DNA of 64,000 nt. Origin: Granulicella mallensis MP5ACTX8. Lineage in GTDB: Bacteria; Acidobacteriota; Terriglobia; Terriglobales; Acidobacteriaceae. Of the stretch, positions 17,133 to 25,828 are shown in pieces. The stretch is from contig NC_016631.1 of assembly GCF_000178955.2 (NCBI RefSeq), positions 4,402,001 through 4,466,000 of the forward strand. Direction: 5' to 3'. Under the pieces are notes generated by a model. It ran no database searches. It was not told where the DNA came from and saw only the letters and a program-made list of their open reading frames with translations. Positions within the stretch are counted from its first letter, which is position 1, and each line of letters begins with the position of its first letter. The position numbers and the translations under genes are program-made.

Positions 17133-18011
17133 ATGACACGATCATTCACATTGCGTCTGTTGACGAGCGTTGTAGTTGGCATGGTAAGCCTCGCCGCGTG
17201 CGCCCAATATCCCGGTGCCCATGAAGTAATTAAGTTGTGGCCCAAAGGCGCACCTGGGTTACAGGCCGACGCAAGGCCCGAGACCGTGCGGATCTCGCCG
17301 GAGGGCGACCACGTCATCACCCATGTAGCTGAGCCTTCGCTCACGCTCTATCTACCGTCGCCACAGACTGCTACAGGTGCGGCCGTAATCATAGCGCCGG
17401 GAGGCGGCCACAGCGAGCTCTGGATCGACCATGAGGGCTTCCGTGTCGCGGAATTTCTGAGCGAGCATGGGGTTGCAGCCTTTGTTCTAAAATACCGGCT
17501 GGCGCGAGAGAAGGGATCTTCCTACACCGTCGAAGGGACGGAGTTGGAAGATATGCAGCGTGCGATTCGCGTCGTACGGAGCCGCAGCGGCGATTGGAAG
17601 ATCGATCCGGCGCGCATCGGTGTGATGGGATTTTCAGCAGGCGGCGAGCTGGCGGAACTCGCCAGCACTCGCTATGATGCCGGACACCCCGACGCGGAAG
17701 ATCTCGTGGAGCATGTGAGCTCGAAGCCGGACTTTCAGGCGTTACTCTATCCCGCAATCCCGAAGGAGCCACGGCTGACGGCTCAGACGCCGAAGGCCTT
17801 CCTCGCCTGTGGAGCCATGGATCGAGTGGACATCTCGCAGGGGCTGGCGGAGTTCTATCTGGCTTTGGCGCGGCTGCACGTGTCGGCGGAGCTGCATATC
17901 TATGCGGGCATCGGGCACGGGTTCGGGATTCGCAAGACCAACACCAGGCCGGTCGCCGACTGGCCGGAGCTTTTTCTCGAATGGATGGGCGTGCAAGGTC
18001 TTTTGAAGTAA
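17133..18011 (+). CDS. Secreted alpha/beta hydrolase (BD-FAE-like esterase)
   Basis: 292 aa; the ATG abuts the TAG of the GH5-like gene, so the two are co-translated. Signal peptide MTRSFTLRLLTSVVVGMVSLAACA. Family marks are the oxyanion-hole AVIIAPGGGHSELW near residue 93, the nucleophile Ser in GVMGFSAGGEL (about residue 168) and the catalytic His in AGIGHGFG (about 260). This resembles bifunctional carbohydrate-esterase/feruloyl-esterase (BD-FAE) and acetyl-xylan-esterase proteins that strip acetyl or feruloyl groups from plant polysaccharides. It fits deacylation of the polymer cut by the GH enzymes around it. Confidence 0.85.
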   Translation: MTRSFTLRLLTSVVVGMVSLAACAQYPGAHEVIKLWPKGAPGLQADARPETVRISPEGDHVITHVAEPSLTLYLPSPQTATGAAVIIAPGGGHSELWIDHEGFRVAEFLSEHGVAAFVLKYRLAREKGSSYTVEGTELEDMQRAIRVVRSRSGDWKIDPARIGVMGFSAGGELAELASTRYDAGHPDAEDLVEHVSSKPDFQALLYPAIPKEPRLTAQTPKAFLACGAMDRVDISQGLAEFYLALARLHVSAELHIYAGIGHGFGIRKTNTRPVADWPELFLEWMGVQGLLK

Positions 18012-18072
18012 TAGGGTAATAGCAGCCGACAAATCGATGAGCGGCTCACACTCACAGGAACCAATCGCTCAC

Positions 18073-18097
18073 TCCTACTTTCGACGGATTCGCATTT
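18073..18097 (+). promoter_or_regulatory. Carbohydrate-regulon palindrome upstream of second GH2 operon
   Basis: TCCTAC-TTTC-GACGGA (18073-18088), followed by TTCGCATTT. Five of six arm positions pair. It is 150 bp upstream of the GH2 start within the 226-bp gap between the esterase and GH2 genes; no terminator was recognised there. Confidence 0.62.
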
Positions 18098-18237
18098 CCC
18101 TTTCGAGGCGTAGCGTGGCTTTTGATCAGTAGTATGGACTTCACCCTCCCTCGCGATCGAAGAGGGGCGGCTAAGGTATCTACCGCATTACTTTTGAACT
18201 TGTGTGTATCTAGATACATTTCAAGCAAATTTTTAGG

Positions 18238-20658
18238 ATGACCAACCTTATGGACAGACGAGTTTTCCTCCAACGGACGGGCACACTGCTGGCAGCCTCG
18301 ACGCTGCCAGGCATTTCAGCTTTCGCCGAAGAGAAGCCCACAGCGGGCGGGCGATTGGTTCTCCCCATCAACCGTGGCTGGCGATATCACCCCAGCAAAG
18401 TCGCTGGAGCCGATGCCCCGGAGTTCGATGACTCTGTCTTCGAAGAAGTGGTGATTCCGCACACGAACATCAGCCTTCCCTGGCACAGCTTCAACGATAA
18501 AGACTACGAGTTCATCTCAACCTATCGGCGCCGCTTCAGAACGCCGCCCGACACTCAGGGCAAACGCATCTTCGTGGACTTCGAAGGTGTCATGACCGCC
18601 TCGACGGTGTGGATCAACGGCGTCCCGCTCGGCGAATACAAAGGCGGCTTCACTCCGTTCTCCTTCGAGTTGACGCCACACCTGCGCAAGGACCGGGAAA
18701 ATGTCCTGACCGTGCAGGTGGATTCAACAGAGCGAAGCGATATCCCGCCGTTCGGCTACGAGATCGACTACATGACCTTCGGCGGCATCTACCGCGAGGT
18801 CTCCCTGCGCGTAGTTCCCGCTCTTTATCTCGACAATATCTTTGCGCACCCGAAAGATGTGCTGAGTGGCAAGCCGGCGCTCGACGTGGACTGCTTCCTC
18901 GCCGGCATCGCCCCTCACGGAGATCTCGTGCTCGAAGCAGAACTACTGGACGGAGAACGTACGCTCGCAAAGGCGAGCCGATCCTTCAGAGTGTCGTCTG
19001 CAAGCGATCCTGACGTTGCGGATGATCCGGCCACGAGCGCTCCCGTCTACTTGAGCACGGAGACCGTAAACGATCCCGGAAAGCAGACGATCTCGTTCAA
19101 GGAGATCGATGGAGTGAAGCTTTGGGATCTCGCAAGCCCGAATCTCTATACAGTCCGTGTGCGTCTCTTGCGTGCTGGAGTTGTCATCGATGAAGACACT
19201 CGCCGGATCGGCTTCCGCGAGGCGATCTTCACCGATCACGGTTTCTCACTAAACGGAAAGATCGTTAAGCTGCGCGGCCTCGACCGCCACCAGACCTTTC
19301 CCTTCGCCGGTCAGGCGATGCCCGCCCGGGTTCAGCGCCAGGATGCGATGATCCTTCGCCACAAACTACACTGCAACATCGTGCGAACCTCTCATTATCC
19401 TCAGTCGCGACACTTCCTGGATTGCTGTGATGAGATCGGCCTGCTTGTGCTCGAAGAGATTCCAGGCTGGCAGCACATCGGCCCCGAGCCGTGGAAGCTC
19501 CTCGCCATCGACAACGTCGGACGCATGGTGCGGCGCGACTGGAACCATCCGGCCATCATTCTCTGGGGCGTGCGCATCAACGAGTCTCCAGACGACCACA
19601 GCTTCTATACCCGTACCAATGCACTCGCGCACGCACTCGATACGACGCGACAGACAGGCGGCATCCGCAACTTCAAGGAGTCGGAGCTTCTGGAAGATGT
19701 CTTCACGATCAATGACTTCGGCTTTCCACTAAGAAAGCCGAACCATCCCCGCTATCTCAACACCGAATTCGTCGGCCATACATTCCCGACCAAAACAACG
19801 GACGACGATGAACGACAGCGCGAACACACGCTGCGCCATGCTCGCATCCATAATCAACTCGCCTCCGATCCGCAATACGCGGGCGGCATCGGTTGGTGCG
19901 CCTTCGACTACAACACCCACGCAAACTTCGGCGCGGGCGACCGCATCTGCTATCACGGCGTTACGGACATCTTCCGCGAGCCCAAGCCCGCCGCTGGCTT
20001 CTACAAATCACAGTGCGATCCATCAGAAGAGATCGTCCTCGAGCCCGCCTTCCACTGGGCCAACAGCGACGAATCGACCTCCTTCACCGAGGCCCTCGTC
20101 TGTTCGAACTGCGACCACCTGAAGTTTTACCAACGCAGCAACAGCCTGGCAGACAACCCATGGGAGTTGATCGCTGAACTCGATCCAGACCGTGCGAATT
20201 TTCAATATCTGAAGTACCCGCCATTCGTTCTCGACCGGACGAAATTGCAGAAGCCTCACCGGCATGTCTGGGGTGATCTAAGAATCGATGGATATCTGCA
20301 GGGCAAGCAGGTCGCCTCAAAAACCATGTCCGGTCTGGGCGTCGACCAGAAGTTCTCTCTACTCCCAGACGATATGGCGCTCCATGCCGACGGAGCCGAC
20401 ACCACGCGAGTTGTCCTGCGGGTCACGGACGAGTTCGGAGCCATACGAACCTATGCCAACGATCCCATCGTCTTCAAACTCGAAGGTCCTGCAAGCCTGA
20501 TCGGAGACAACCCCTTCGGTCTGATCGGAGGAACCGGCGCGATTTGGATTCGCGCGAAGACACAGGCAGGCAGCGTGCGACTGACCGCGACACATCCTCG
20601 GCTTGGCTCCCAAACGATTGAGTTCCATCTCACCGCTGTTCCAGCAGAACTGGTCTAG
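18238..20658 (+). CDS. Tat-exported GH2 glycoside hydrolase
   Basis: 806 aa, or 802 if the ATG at 18250 is used; that start has GGATGA at a better distance. Leader MDRRVFLQRTGTLLAASTLPGISAFAEE is Tat-like. GH2 sugar-binding domain (about 35-210: LPINRGWRYHPSK, VIPHTNISLPWHSF), Ig-like domain (to about 330, ending RRIGFREAIFTDHGFSLNGK), TIM barrel with acid/base Glu in ILWGVRINESPDD (about 444) and nucleophile Glu in RYLNTEFVGH (about 505), then a C-terminal Ig-like domain. RINESP in place of the common NE motif context marks a distinct GH2 branch. It heads a unit with VOC, HbpS-like and MFS genes. Confidence 0.9.
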   Translation: MTNLMDRRVFLQRTGTLLAASTLPGISAFAEEKPTAGGRLVLPINRGWRYHPSKVAGADAPEFDDSVFEEVVIPHTNISLPWHSFNDKDYEFISTYRRRFRTPPDTQGKRIFVDFEGVMTASTVWINGVPLGEYKGGFTPFSFELTPHLRKDRENVLTVQVDSTERSDIPPFGYEIDYMTFGGIYREVSLRVVPALYLDNIFAHPKDVLSGKPALDVDCFLAGIAPHGDLVLEAELLDGERTLAKASRSFRVSSASDPDVADDPATSAPVYLSTETVNDPGKQTISFKEIDGVKLWDLASPNLYTVRVRLLRAGVVIDEDTRRIGFREAIFTDHGFSLNGKIVKLRGLDRHQTFPFAGQAMPARVQRQDAMILRHKLHCNIVRTSHYPQSRHFLDCCDEIGLLVLEEIPGWQHIGPEPWKLLAIDNVGRMVRRDWNHPAIILWGVRINESPDDHSFYTRTNALAHALDTTRQTGGIRNFKESELLEDVFTINDFGFPLRKPNHPRYLNTEFVGHTFPTKTTDDDERQREHTLRHARIHNQLASDPQYAGGIGWCAFDYNTHANFGAGDRICYHGVTDIFREPKPAAGFYKSQCDPSEEIVLEPAFHWANSDESTSFTEALVCSNCDHLKFYQRSNSLADNPWELIAELDPDRANFQYLKYPPFVLDRTKLQKPHRHVWGDLRIDGYLQGKQVASKTMSGLGVDQKFSLLPDDMALHADGADTTRVVLRVTDEFGAIRTYANDPIVFKLEGPASLIGDNPFGLIGGTGAIWIRAKTQAGSVRLTATHPRLGSQTIEFHLTAVPAELV

Positions 20659-20667
20659 GAGACCTGC

Positions 20668-21633
20668 ATGACCAAGGTCAAGATACGTGCTGACAGAAAG
20701 ACGTATTGGCGTAACGTGGGTTCTCTGCTCGCGGTGTTCCCTCTCCTGCTCGCGGGAGCGGCATTCGCCCAGCAGGCGCCTGCCATCACGGGCATCTCGC
20801 ATGTAACGTTCTATGCCGAAGACATCCCGCATTCGCGTCAGTTCTACGCTGATCTGCTCGGCTGGCAGCCTGTGCCTGCGACTGGATCAGGGCCTGGCCT
20901 CCGCTTCTATGCGAACCACGCGCAATATGTTGAGCTGGTGCCACCCCCAGTACCGGGACAGGCGCACAGGCTTGATCTTGTAGCCTTCGCAACCAACGAC
21001 GCAGAGGGTCTGCGGCGGCTTCTTGCACGCAAAGGTGAAGAGGTCCCTCTTTCAGTGACGGTCGGGCGGGATGGGAGCCGCAGCTTCAGAGTGCATGACC
21101 CCGAAGGCAACCTTGTCGAATTCACGCAGCAGGAACGACGCGTTCTGCCGCCATCGACCGCCGCACTCGCGCGCCGCCTGAGCACACACATCATCCACGC
21201 GGGCTACGTCGTACACGACCGCGCCGCGCTCGACCGCTTCTATAAAGACGAGCTCGGATTTCACCTGTACTGGCAGGGGGGCGCCAAGGCGGGAGATGTG
21301 GACTGGGTTATGATGCAGGTGCCCAACGGCACCGATTGGATCGAGTACATGCTCAACCTGCCTGTCGATCCTCCCCACGCGCAGCTTGGCAACGCAGACC
21401 ATATCGCCCCCGGCGTGGTGAGCGTAGCGGAGTTGCAGAAGCGGCTGGAACAGCGTGGCTGGAAACCTGCCGCAGGTAAAAACCCGCAGGTGCTGGGAGT
21501 CGACGGCAAGCTGCAGCTCGACCTCATTGATCCTGATGACACGCGGATCGAGTTTATGGAGTTCGCACCCGTCAAGGCGCCCTGCTGCTCGCCTTACACA
21601 GGCAAGCAACCAGCTCCCTCGGATGCATGGTAA
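20668..21633 (+). CDS. Secreted two-domain VOC (glyoxalase/dioxygenase fold) protein
   Basis: 321 aa; GGAG 7 nt before the ATG and 9 bp after the GH2 stop. A signal peptide precedes AFAQQAPAITG. Two VOC modules follow: GISHVTFYAEDIPHSRQFYADLLGW (about 45-69) and HIIHAGYVVHDRAALDRFYKDELGFHLYW (about 175-203). The metal-ligand candidates are His and Glu residues within GISHVTF, YVELVPP, GYVVHD and IEFMEF. VOC proteins use a divalent metal for isomerisation, dioxygenation or lyase chemistry. A periplasmic VOC protein in a sugar operon could act on an oxidised glycoside, but the reaction is unknown. Confidence 0.82.
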   Translation: MTKVKIRADRKTYWRNVGSLLAVFPLLLAGAAFAQQAPAITGISHVTFYAEDIPHSRQFYADLLGWQPVPATGSGPGLRFYANHAQYVELVPPPVPGQAHRLDLVAFATNDAEGLRRLLARKGEEVPLSVTVGRDGSRSFRVHDPEGNLVEFTQQERRVLPPSTAALARRLSTHIIHAGYVVHDRAALDRFYKDELGFHLYWQGGAKAGDVDWVMMQVPNGTDWIEYMLNLPVDPPHAQLGNADHIAPGVVSVAELQKRLEQRGWKPAAGKNPQVLGVDGKLQLDLIDPDDTRIEFMEFAPVKAPCCSPYTGKQPAPSDAW

Positions 21634-21657
21634 GCGAAGTTTCAACTCGGAGGAAAG

Positions 21658-22167
21658 ATGAAGCGATACATCGTTGCACTATTGGTGGCGTCTCTGCTCT
21701 CGCCTGCACTTGTTGTCGCACAGACCAGCCCGGATGCCTCCCAGACCGCTAAAGCGTCGAGCAACTTCGACGTGATTGCCGATCAGGCGCTTGCGGCCAT
21801 GAAGGCGAAGGCGCAGACGATGGGTATCGGCGGAGTTGCCGTGGTGGCGTACTTCGAGGGTGACACGATCCAGGCATGGAGCTCGAAGATGATCGTGGTA
21901 GGCCGGTACAAGGACCTTCCGACAGCAACCGACAAAGGTACAAATCTGCTGGGCATCGCCTATGCCAAGGCCTCCGAGATGGCCGATACCCTCAAAGACA
22001 GCGGGAGCGGAATCAGGCCACCCATGACCGGAGAGTTCGGCTGGAATGGCGGTGTCATCGCACGCGGTAAAACGGGTTATGTCATCGCTGCTTTCAGCGG
22101 GGGCAAATCCGACGACGATGTGGCAATCTCGCGTGAGGGTTTGTCGAAGCTCAAAGCAAAACTTTAG
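21658..22167 (+). CDS. Small secreted GlcG/HbpS-like protein
   Basis: 169 aa with a GGAGGAAAG site and a signal peptide ending ALVVAQ. The mature part (IADQALAAMKAKAQTMGIGGVAVVAYFEGD, WSSKMIVVGRYKDLP, NLLGIAYAKASEMADTLKDSG, GEFGWNGGVIA) follows the layout of the GlcG/HbpS fold: a long helix, then strands, a helix, and a glycine-rich turn before the last strand. The family binds heme or small ligands in known cases and is common beside sugar or glycolate operons. Similarity is moderate, so the assignment is tentative. It sits between VOC and MFS genes on the same strand. Confidence 0.6.
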   Translation: MKRYIVALLVASLLSPALVVAQTSPDASQTAKASSNFDVIADQALAAMKAKAQTMGIGGVAVVAYFEGDTIQAWSSKMIVVGRYKDLPTATDKGTNLLGIAYAKASEMADTLKDSGSGIRPPMTGEFGWNGGVIARGKTGYVIAAFSGGKSDDDVAISREGLSKLKAKL

Positions 22168-22255
22168 TGGGGTTCATGAGCGTCCATACGTCTCCTGCAA
22201 CTGAAAGCCGGAACGATCTCTGACAACCCTTCCGAACTCGCATCGCCAAGATCGG

Positions 22256-23524
22256 TTGCCACGGCACCGTTGGAGCATCGCGTGTCTCCTTGGTTTTGGA
22301 GTTCTCGTCAACTACTTTGACCGGGTAAATCTTTCGGTCTCCCACGCTGCGCTTTACGCCACCTTTGGTATTTCAAACATCACCTTCGGCTATCTCTCCG
22401 GAGCCTACAACTGGACGTACGCGATGTGCCAGTTGCCAATCGGAGTTCTTCTCGATCGCTTTGGAGTGCGGCGTGTAGGACGCATCAGCACGCTGCTTTG
22501 GAGCATAGCCTCCTTCGGTGCGGCAGTGACACCGAGCATCCCAGGATTCTTCGCCGCGCGACTGCTTCTCGGTGTGGGCGAATCACCAACCTTCCCGGCG
22601 AATGCCAAGGCCATCGGCCTTTGGTTTCCCTCCAAAGAGAGAAGCTTTGCCACCTCCATCTTCGATGCCTCCGCCAAGCTCGCATCAGCTGTCGGTGTGC
22701 CTCTTATTGGTGTACTTCTGCTGAAGTTTGGCTGGCGATGGAGCTTCGCCGCCACCGGCATGGTCAGCCTGGTTTATTTCGCGCTGTTCTCAAAGGTCTA
22801 TCGCGATCCCAACGACGAACCCGCGCTGACCGAGAGAGAGCGGCGATACATCGCGGAAGACTTGCAAATCAATTCTGCGCACGAGCCAGAGCCATCGGGA
22901 GCATCGCTGGGATATCTGATTCGACAGCGCAAGGTGCTGGGGATGGCGATCGGTTTCGGAGCCTATAACTATGTTTTCTACCTCTTACTCACCTGGCTGC
23001 CCAGCTATCTCTCCGCGGCTCTGCATATCGATCTGCTGCATTCCTTTCTTTACACCAGCGTGCCCTGGCTATTCGCTACATTTACCGATCTGATGGCGGG
23101 CCTGGTGTCGGATGCACTCATCCAGCGTGGATGGGACGCGAGCCGCGTACGCAAGACAGTTCTCGTCTGCGGTACCACCTTCGGGCTTGGCATTCTCGGC
23201 GCGGCTCACGCACATACAGCCGTTCGTGCGCTGATCTGGATCAGCATCTCCATCGGCGGACTGGCCGCAGCCTCACCGATCGGCTGGTCGATCCCATCGA
23301 TGATCGCGCCGCGCGGCAGTGTTGGAACTGTAGGCGGCATCATCAATCTATCGAATCAGCTCTCCGGAATCGCCGCTCCGATCATCACAGGCTATGTTGT
23401 TGCCGAAACAAAATCTTATTCATGGGCATTTGGCATCTCTGCGATTTATCTGCTCCTGGGCATCGGCAGCTATCTCTTCTTGCTCGGCAAGATCGAACAG
23501 ATCGCGCCAGAGCCTGTTTTTTGA
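22256..23524 (+). CDS. MFS transporter, anion:cation symporter (hexuronate/sugar-acid) type
   Basis: 422 aa, 12 predicted membrane helices. RHRWSIACLLGFGVLVNYFDRVNLSVS at the N-terminus and the GVLLDRFGVRRVGR loop between helices 2 and 3 are typical of ACS-family symporters for hexuronates, phthalate or glucarate. The central loop (RDPNDEPALTERERRYIAED) also fits. The only start in this frame after a stop at 22202 is TTG at 22256, with a poor ribosome site. A better start, ATG at 22176 after TGGGGTTC, is in another frame and runs into a stop after 15 codons; one extra A in the AAA at 22204-22206 would join it to this gene. Probably imports a sugar acid or oligosaccharide product of the locus. 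Confidence 0.85.
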   Translation: MPRHRWSIACLLGFGVLVNYFDRVNLSVSHAALYATFGISNITFGYLSGAYNWTYAMCQLPIGVLLDRFGVRRVGRISTLLWSIASFGAAVTPSIPGFFAARLLLGVGESPTFPANAKAIGLWFPSKERSFATSIFDASAKLASAVGVPLIGVLLLKFGWRWSFAATGMVSLVYFALFSKVYRDPNDEPALTERERRYIAEDLQINSAHEPEPSGASLGYLIRQRKVLGMAIGFGAYNYVFYLLLTWLPSYLSAALHIDLLHSFLYTSVPWLFATFTDLMAGLVSDALIQRGWDASRVRKTVLVCGTTFGLGILGAAHAHTAVRALIWISISIGGLAAASPIGWSIPSMIAPRGSVGTVGGIINLSNQLSGIAAPIITGYVVAETKSYSWAFGISAIYLLLGIGSYLFLLGKIEQIAPEPVF

Positions 23525-23606
23525 AGCAAGGTAGAGCAATTCTCGTAAAAGGGAGAAGGTAGGTTGCCGTTGCTCCTGCCCTTTGCTCTTTGTTCTTGCC
23601 TTTCTG

Positions 23607-23777
23607 GTTGTCATTCCGAGCGCAGCGAGCGAACCTGCTGTCTCCCGTTTTTTGCTCATGCTCCCAAAAACGCAAGCAAGAGCCGAAAATCTAGCGTTCG
23701 CTGCCCCACAACATTTGCGACGACATAGACGAAGAACGGGAGACAGCAGGTTCGCTCGCTGCGCTCGGAATGACAAC
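23607..23777. repeat. 43-bp perfect inverted repeat (REP/BIME-like element)
   Basis: Arms at 23607-23649 and 23735-23777 are exact reverse complements over 43 bp; with one mismatch the pairing extends by about 7 bp on the outside. Each arm contains the imperfect short palindrome GAGCGCAGCGAGCGAAC. The 85-bp spacer has no coding sign. It fills most of the 327-bp gap between the convergent MFS and SDR genes, the typical place for REP-type elements. It could also act as a bidirectional terminator or mRNA-stabilising hairpin. No transposase is nearby. Confidence 0.85.
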
Positions 23778-23851
23778 TAGAAAGCAAAAACTGTTTCGTT
23801 GCACGATATCGCGCAATCGATGGCATGCGTTAGGTCAGCAAAATAAGCAAC

Positions 23852-24658
23852 TCAATCAACATCCGGCCTGGATGGCGGTTGCACACTGGCACGAGTCGAC
23901 CCCGTAGAAATTCCGCCATCCACAAGAAGCGTCTGTCCTGTCACGTAACGGCTCGCCTCGGAGGCGAGAAAAACAATAGCTCCATCCAGATCGTGCGGCT
24001 CTCCCGGGCGCTTCAATGGAATGCGATCGATCAGGTAATCGACCCACTCCTTGTTCTCATACAGCACCTTGTTCTGTGCGGTCTGAAACCAGCCGGGAGC
24101 CAGGCAATTTACCGTGATGCCATATCGTCCCCAGTCATCGGCCAGGCTCATCGTAAGCTGTCGAATGCCACCGCGGCTCGCCCCATAGGGCGCCAGCCCC
24201 GCATAACCGAACACGCTTGTCACCGAGCCGATATTGACGATCCGCCCATAGCCGTGCGGCACCATCTGTTTCGCAATCTGCTGCGCAACAAAAAAACTTC
24301 CGCGCAGATTGGTCTCCAGAATCAGATTCCAATCATCCCAGGTAACCTCCAACGCGGGCTTCCGCACATTGCATCCCGCATTGTTGACGAGGATATGAAC
24401 CTGTCCCAGCGCCTCCACTGAAGCAGCCATCGCCTCGATGCTGCCCTGGTCTCGCACATCGAGTTCGAGCGGAATGGCTTTTCTTCCCAGACCTTCAATC
24501 TCCGCCACAAACGGCAGCAGATCGTCCTTATGCCGGCTGGTAACAATAAGATCCGCACCTGCCTTGGCCAGGGCGCGACCGAAGTACTGTCCGAGTCCTC
24601 GGCTTGCTCCAGTAATCACTGCAACCTGTCCCGTGAGATCGAAGAGAGTGGAGGTCAT
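23852..24658 (-). CDS. SDR-family dehydrogenase (gluconate 5-dehydrogenase-like)
   Basis: 268 aa. Classical SDR marks: TGASRGLGQYFG (about 17-28) for NAD(P) binding, NNAG near 92, catalytic Ser in IGSVTSVFGY and the Tyr/Lys region (YGASRGGIRQL; the expected Lys of YxxxK is replaced by Gly, as YGASRGG). The C-terminal part LVDGGIS is standard. The YxxxK change deserves checking, as Lys is normally essential; it is the one odd feature. It overlaps the MDR dehydrogenase upstream by 4 bp, so they are coupled. The pair probably oxidises and reduces a sugar acid or polyol imported by the nearby MFS protein. Confidence 0.85.
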   Translation of the reverse strand: MTSTLFDLTGQVAVITGASRGLGQYFGRALAKAGADLIVTSRHKDDLLPFVAEIEGLGRKAIPLELDVRDQGSIEAMAASVEALGQVHILVNNAGCNVRKPALEVTWDDWNLILETNLRGSFFVAQQIAKQMVPHGYGRIVNIGSVTSVFGYAGLAPYGASRGGIRQLTMSLADDWGRYGITVNCLAPGWFQTAQNKVLYENKEWVDYLIDRIPLKRPGEPHDLDGAIVFLASEASRYVTGQTLLVDGGISTGSTRASVQPPSRPDVD

Positions 24659-25716
24659 CGCGCCCTTTCTGTCGAAGAATCGCTACGCGGGTCCAGCACG
24701 ATCTTCATCAGATTCGGCTCGCGGGCATGGAGCCGTTCGAACCACGAAGCTCCATCGCTTAGAGGTGCAACCGCCGTAATCAACGACGCAACCTTGATCT
24801 CGTTCCTTGCAATCAGCTCCATCGCTTGCGGATACTCTCCCGCCGAAGCGCACGATCCCTGAAGACGGATCTGTCGCGACACCACCTTCTGCAGCGGCAA
24901 AGTAATCTGCGGAGAGATGTTGCCAACCAGCGTTACCGTGCCACCCTTGCGGACACAGTCGATGCCTGCGGCGATCGTCTCGTCGCGGCCCACGGCTTCC
25001 AGCACCATATCCACGCCGCGGCCATCGGTCCTTCGCAGAATCTCTTCAACAAGTGCAGCGCCGGTAGCAAGCAAGGTCTCATCCGCTCCTAACTCCTCTG
25101 CCAGTTTCAGTCGCGTCTCGTCTACATCTGAGATGTACACACACGAAGCTCCGGCCGCACGCGCAGCCTGTAACAGCAGAAGACCGATCATGCCTGCACC
25201 AATGACGAGAACGACCTCTTCCCCCATTAGCTCCGACACCGCTACCCCATGCAGCGCCACCGACACCGCCTCCAGCATCGCGGCCTCCGGAAACGACAGG
25301 TTATCCGGAAGCCGGTATGCCACGCGCGCCGGCACCGTCAGAAGCTCCGCAAAGGCTCCAGCACGGCGATACTCCCCGCAGGAGACACCAATCACCTGTC
25401 TGTTATCGCAGAGGTTTACCTGGCCCTGCAGGCAGTGATCGCAGACTCCGCAAAAGACTGTCGAATCAAACGTCACACGGTCGCCCGGAGCAAATCCGCT
25501 GACCTCGGTCCCAACCGCGGCCACGATGCCCGCGGCTTCATGTCCCATCACAATCGGCGGAATTCGACGGCCCGTCGATCCGTCATAGCCATGCACATCG
25601 CTGCCGCAGATACCGCATGCCGCAACCTGAATCAGAAGCTCATCTGGCCCCGGAGTTGGGTCAGGCAAATCCTGTATCGCCAGATGGTTGTACTCGGAGA
25701 GAAGCAAAGCTTTCAT
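24655..25716 (-). CDS. Zinc-dependent medium-chain (polyol) dehydrogenase
   Basis: 353 aa. Catalytic zinc site: CGICGSDVHGYDG (Cys near 37) and GHEAAG (His-Glu near 64); structural zinc cysteines in FCGVCDHCLQGQVNLC (about 93-108). Rossmann domain with VIGAGMIGLLLLQAARAAG near 170. It resembles galactitol-1-phosphate or L-threonine/sorbitol dehydrogenases of the MDR family that oxidise secondary alcohols with NAD. The ATGA overlap with the SDR gene indicates one operon in catabolism of a polyol or sugar acid; galactose-derived substrates are plausible given GH35/GH53 nearby, but not shown. Confidence 0.9.
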   Translation of the reverse strand: MKALLLSEYNHLAIQDLPDPTPGPDELLIQVAACGICGSDVHGYDGSTGRRIPPIVMGHEAAGIVAAVGTEVSGFAPGDRVTFDSTVFCGVCDHCLQGQVNLCDNRQVIGVSCGEYRRAGAFAELLTVPARVAYRLPDNLSFPEAAMLEAVSVALHGVAVSELMGEEVVLVIGAGMIGLLLLQAARAAGASCVYISDVDETRLKLAEELGADETLLATGAALVEEILRRTDGRGVDMVLEAVGRDETIAAGIDCVRKGGTVTLVGNISPQITLPLQKVVSRQIRLQGSCASAGEYPQAMELIARNEIKVASLITAVAPLSDGASWFERLHAREPNLMKIVLDPRSDSSTERAR

Positions 25717-25785
25717 AGGAATATGATCTCAGTTCCTTCCATCTCGATGGCTGAGTGCTATGAGTTTATATACCGAAAAAGAAAG

Positions 25786-25812
25786 CAGTCCGGGCCAGTA
25801 TGGCCCGGACTG
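25786..25812 (-). terminator. Terminator of the TonB receptor gene
   Basis: A 12-bp perfect stem CAGTCCGGGCCA / TGGCCCGGACTG with a 3-nt loop, followed on the minus strand by CTTTCTTTTT. It lies 16 bp after the TonB receptor stop codon and ahead of the MDR dehydrogenase, separating the two minus-strand units. Confidence 0.85.
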
Positions 25813-25828
25813 GAAGGTAAAGCTCGAA

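Noticed and set aside
23607-23777. The 43-bp inverted repeats as ends of an insertion sequence.
   Set aside because: Only 85 bp lie between them, with no coding sequence and no target-site duplication that could be recognised.
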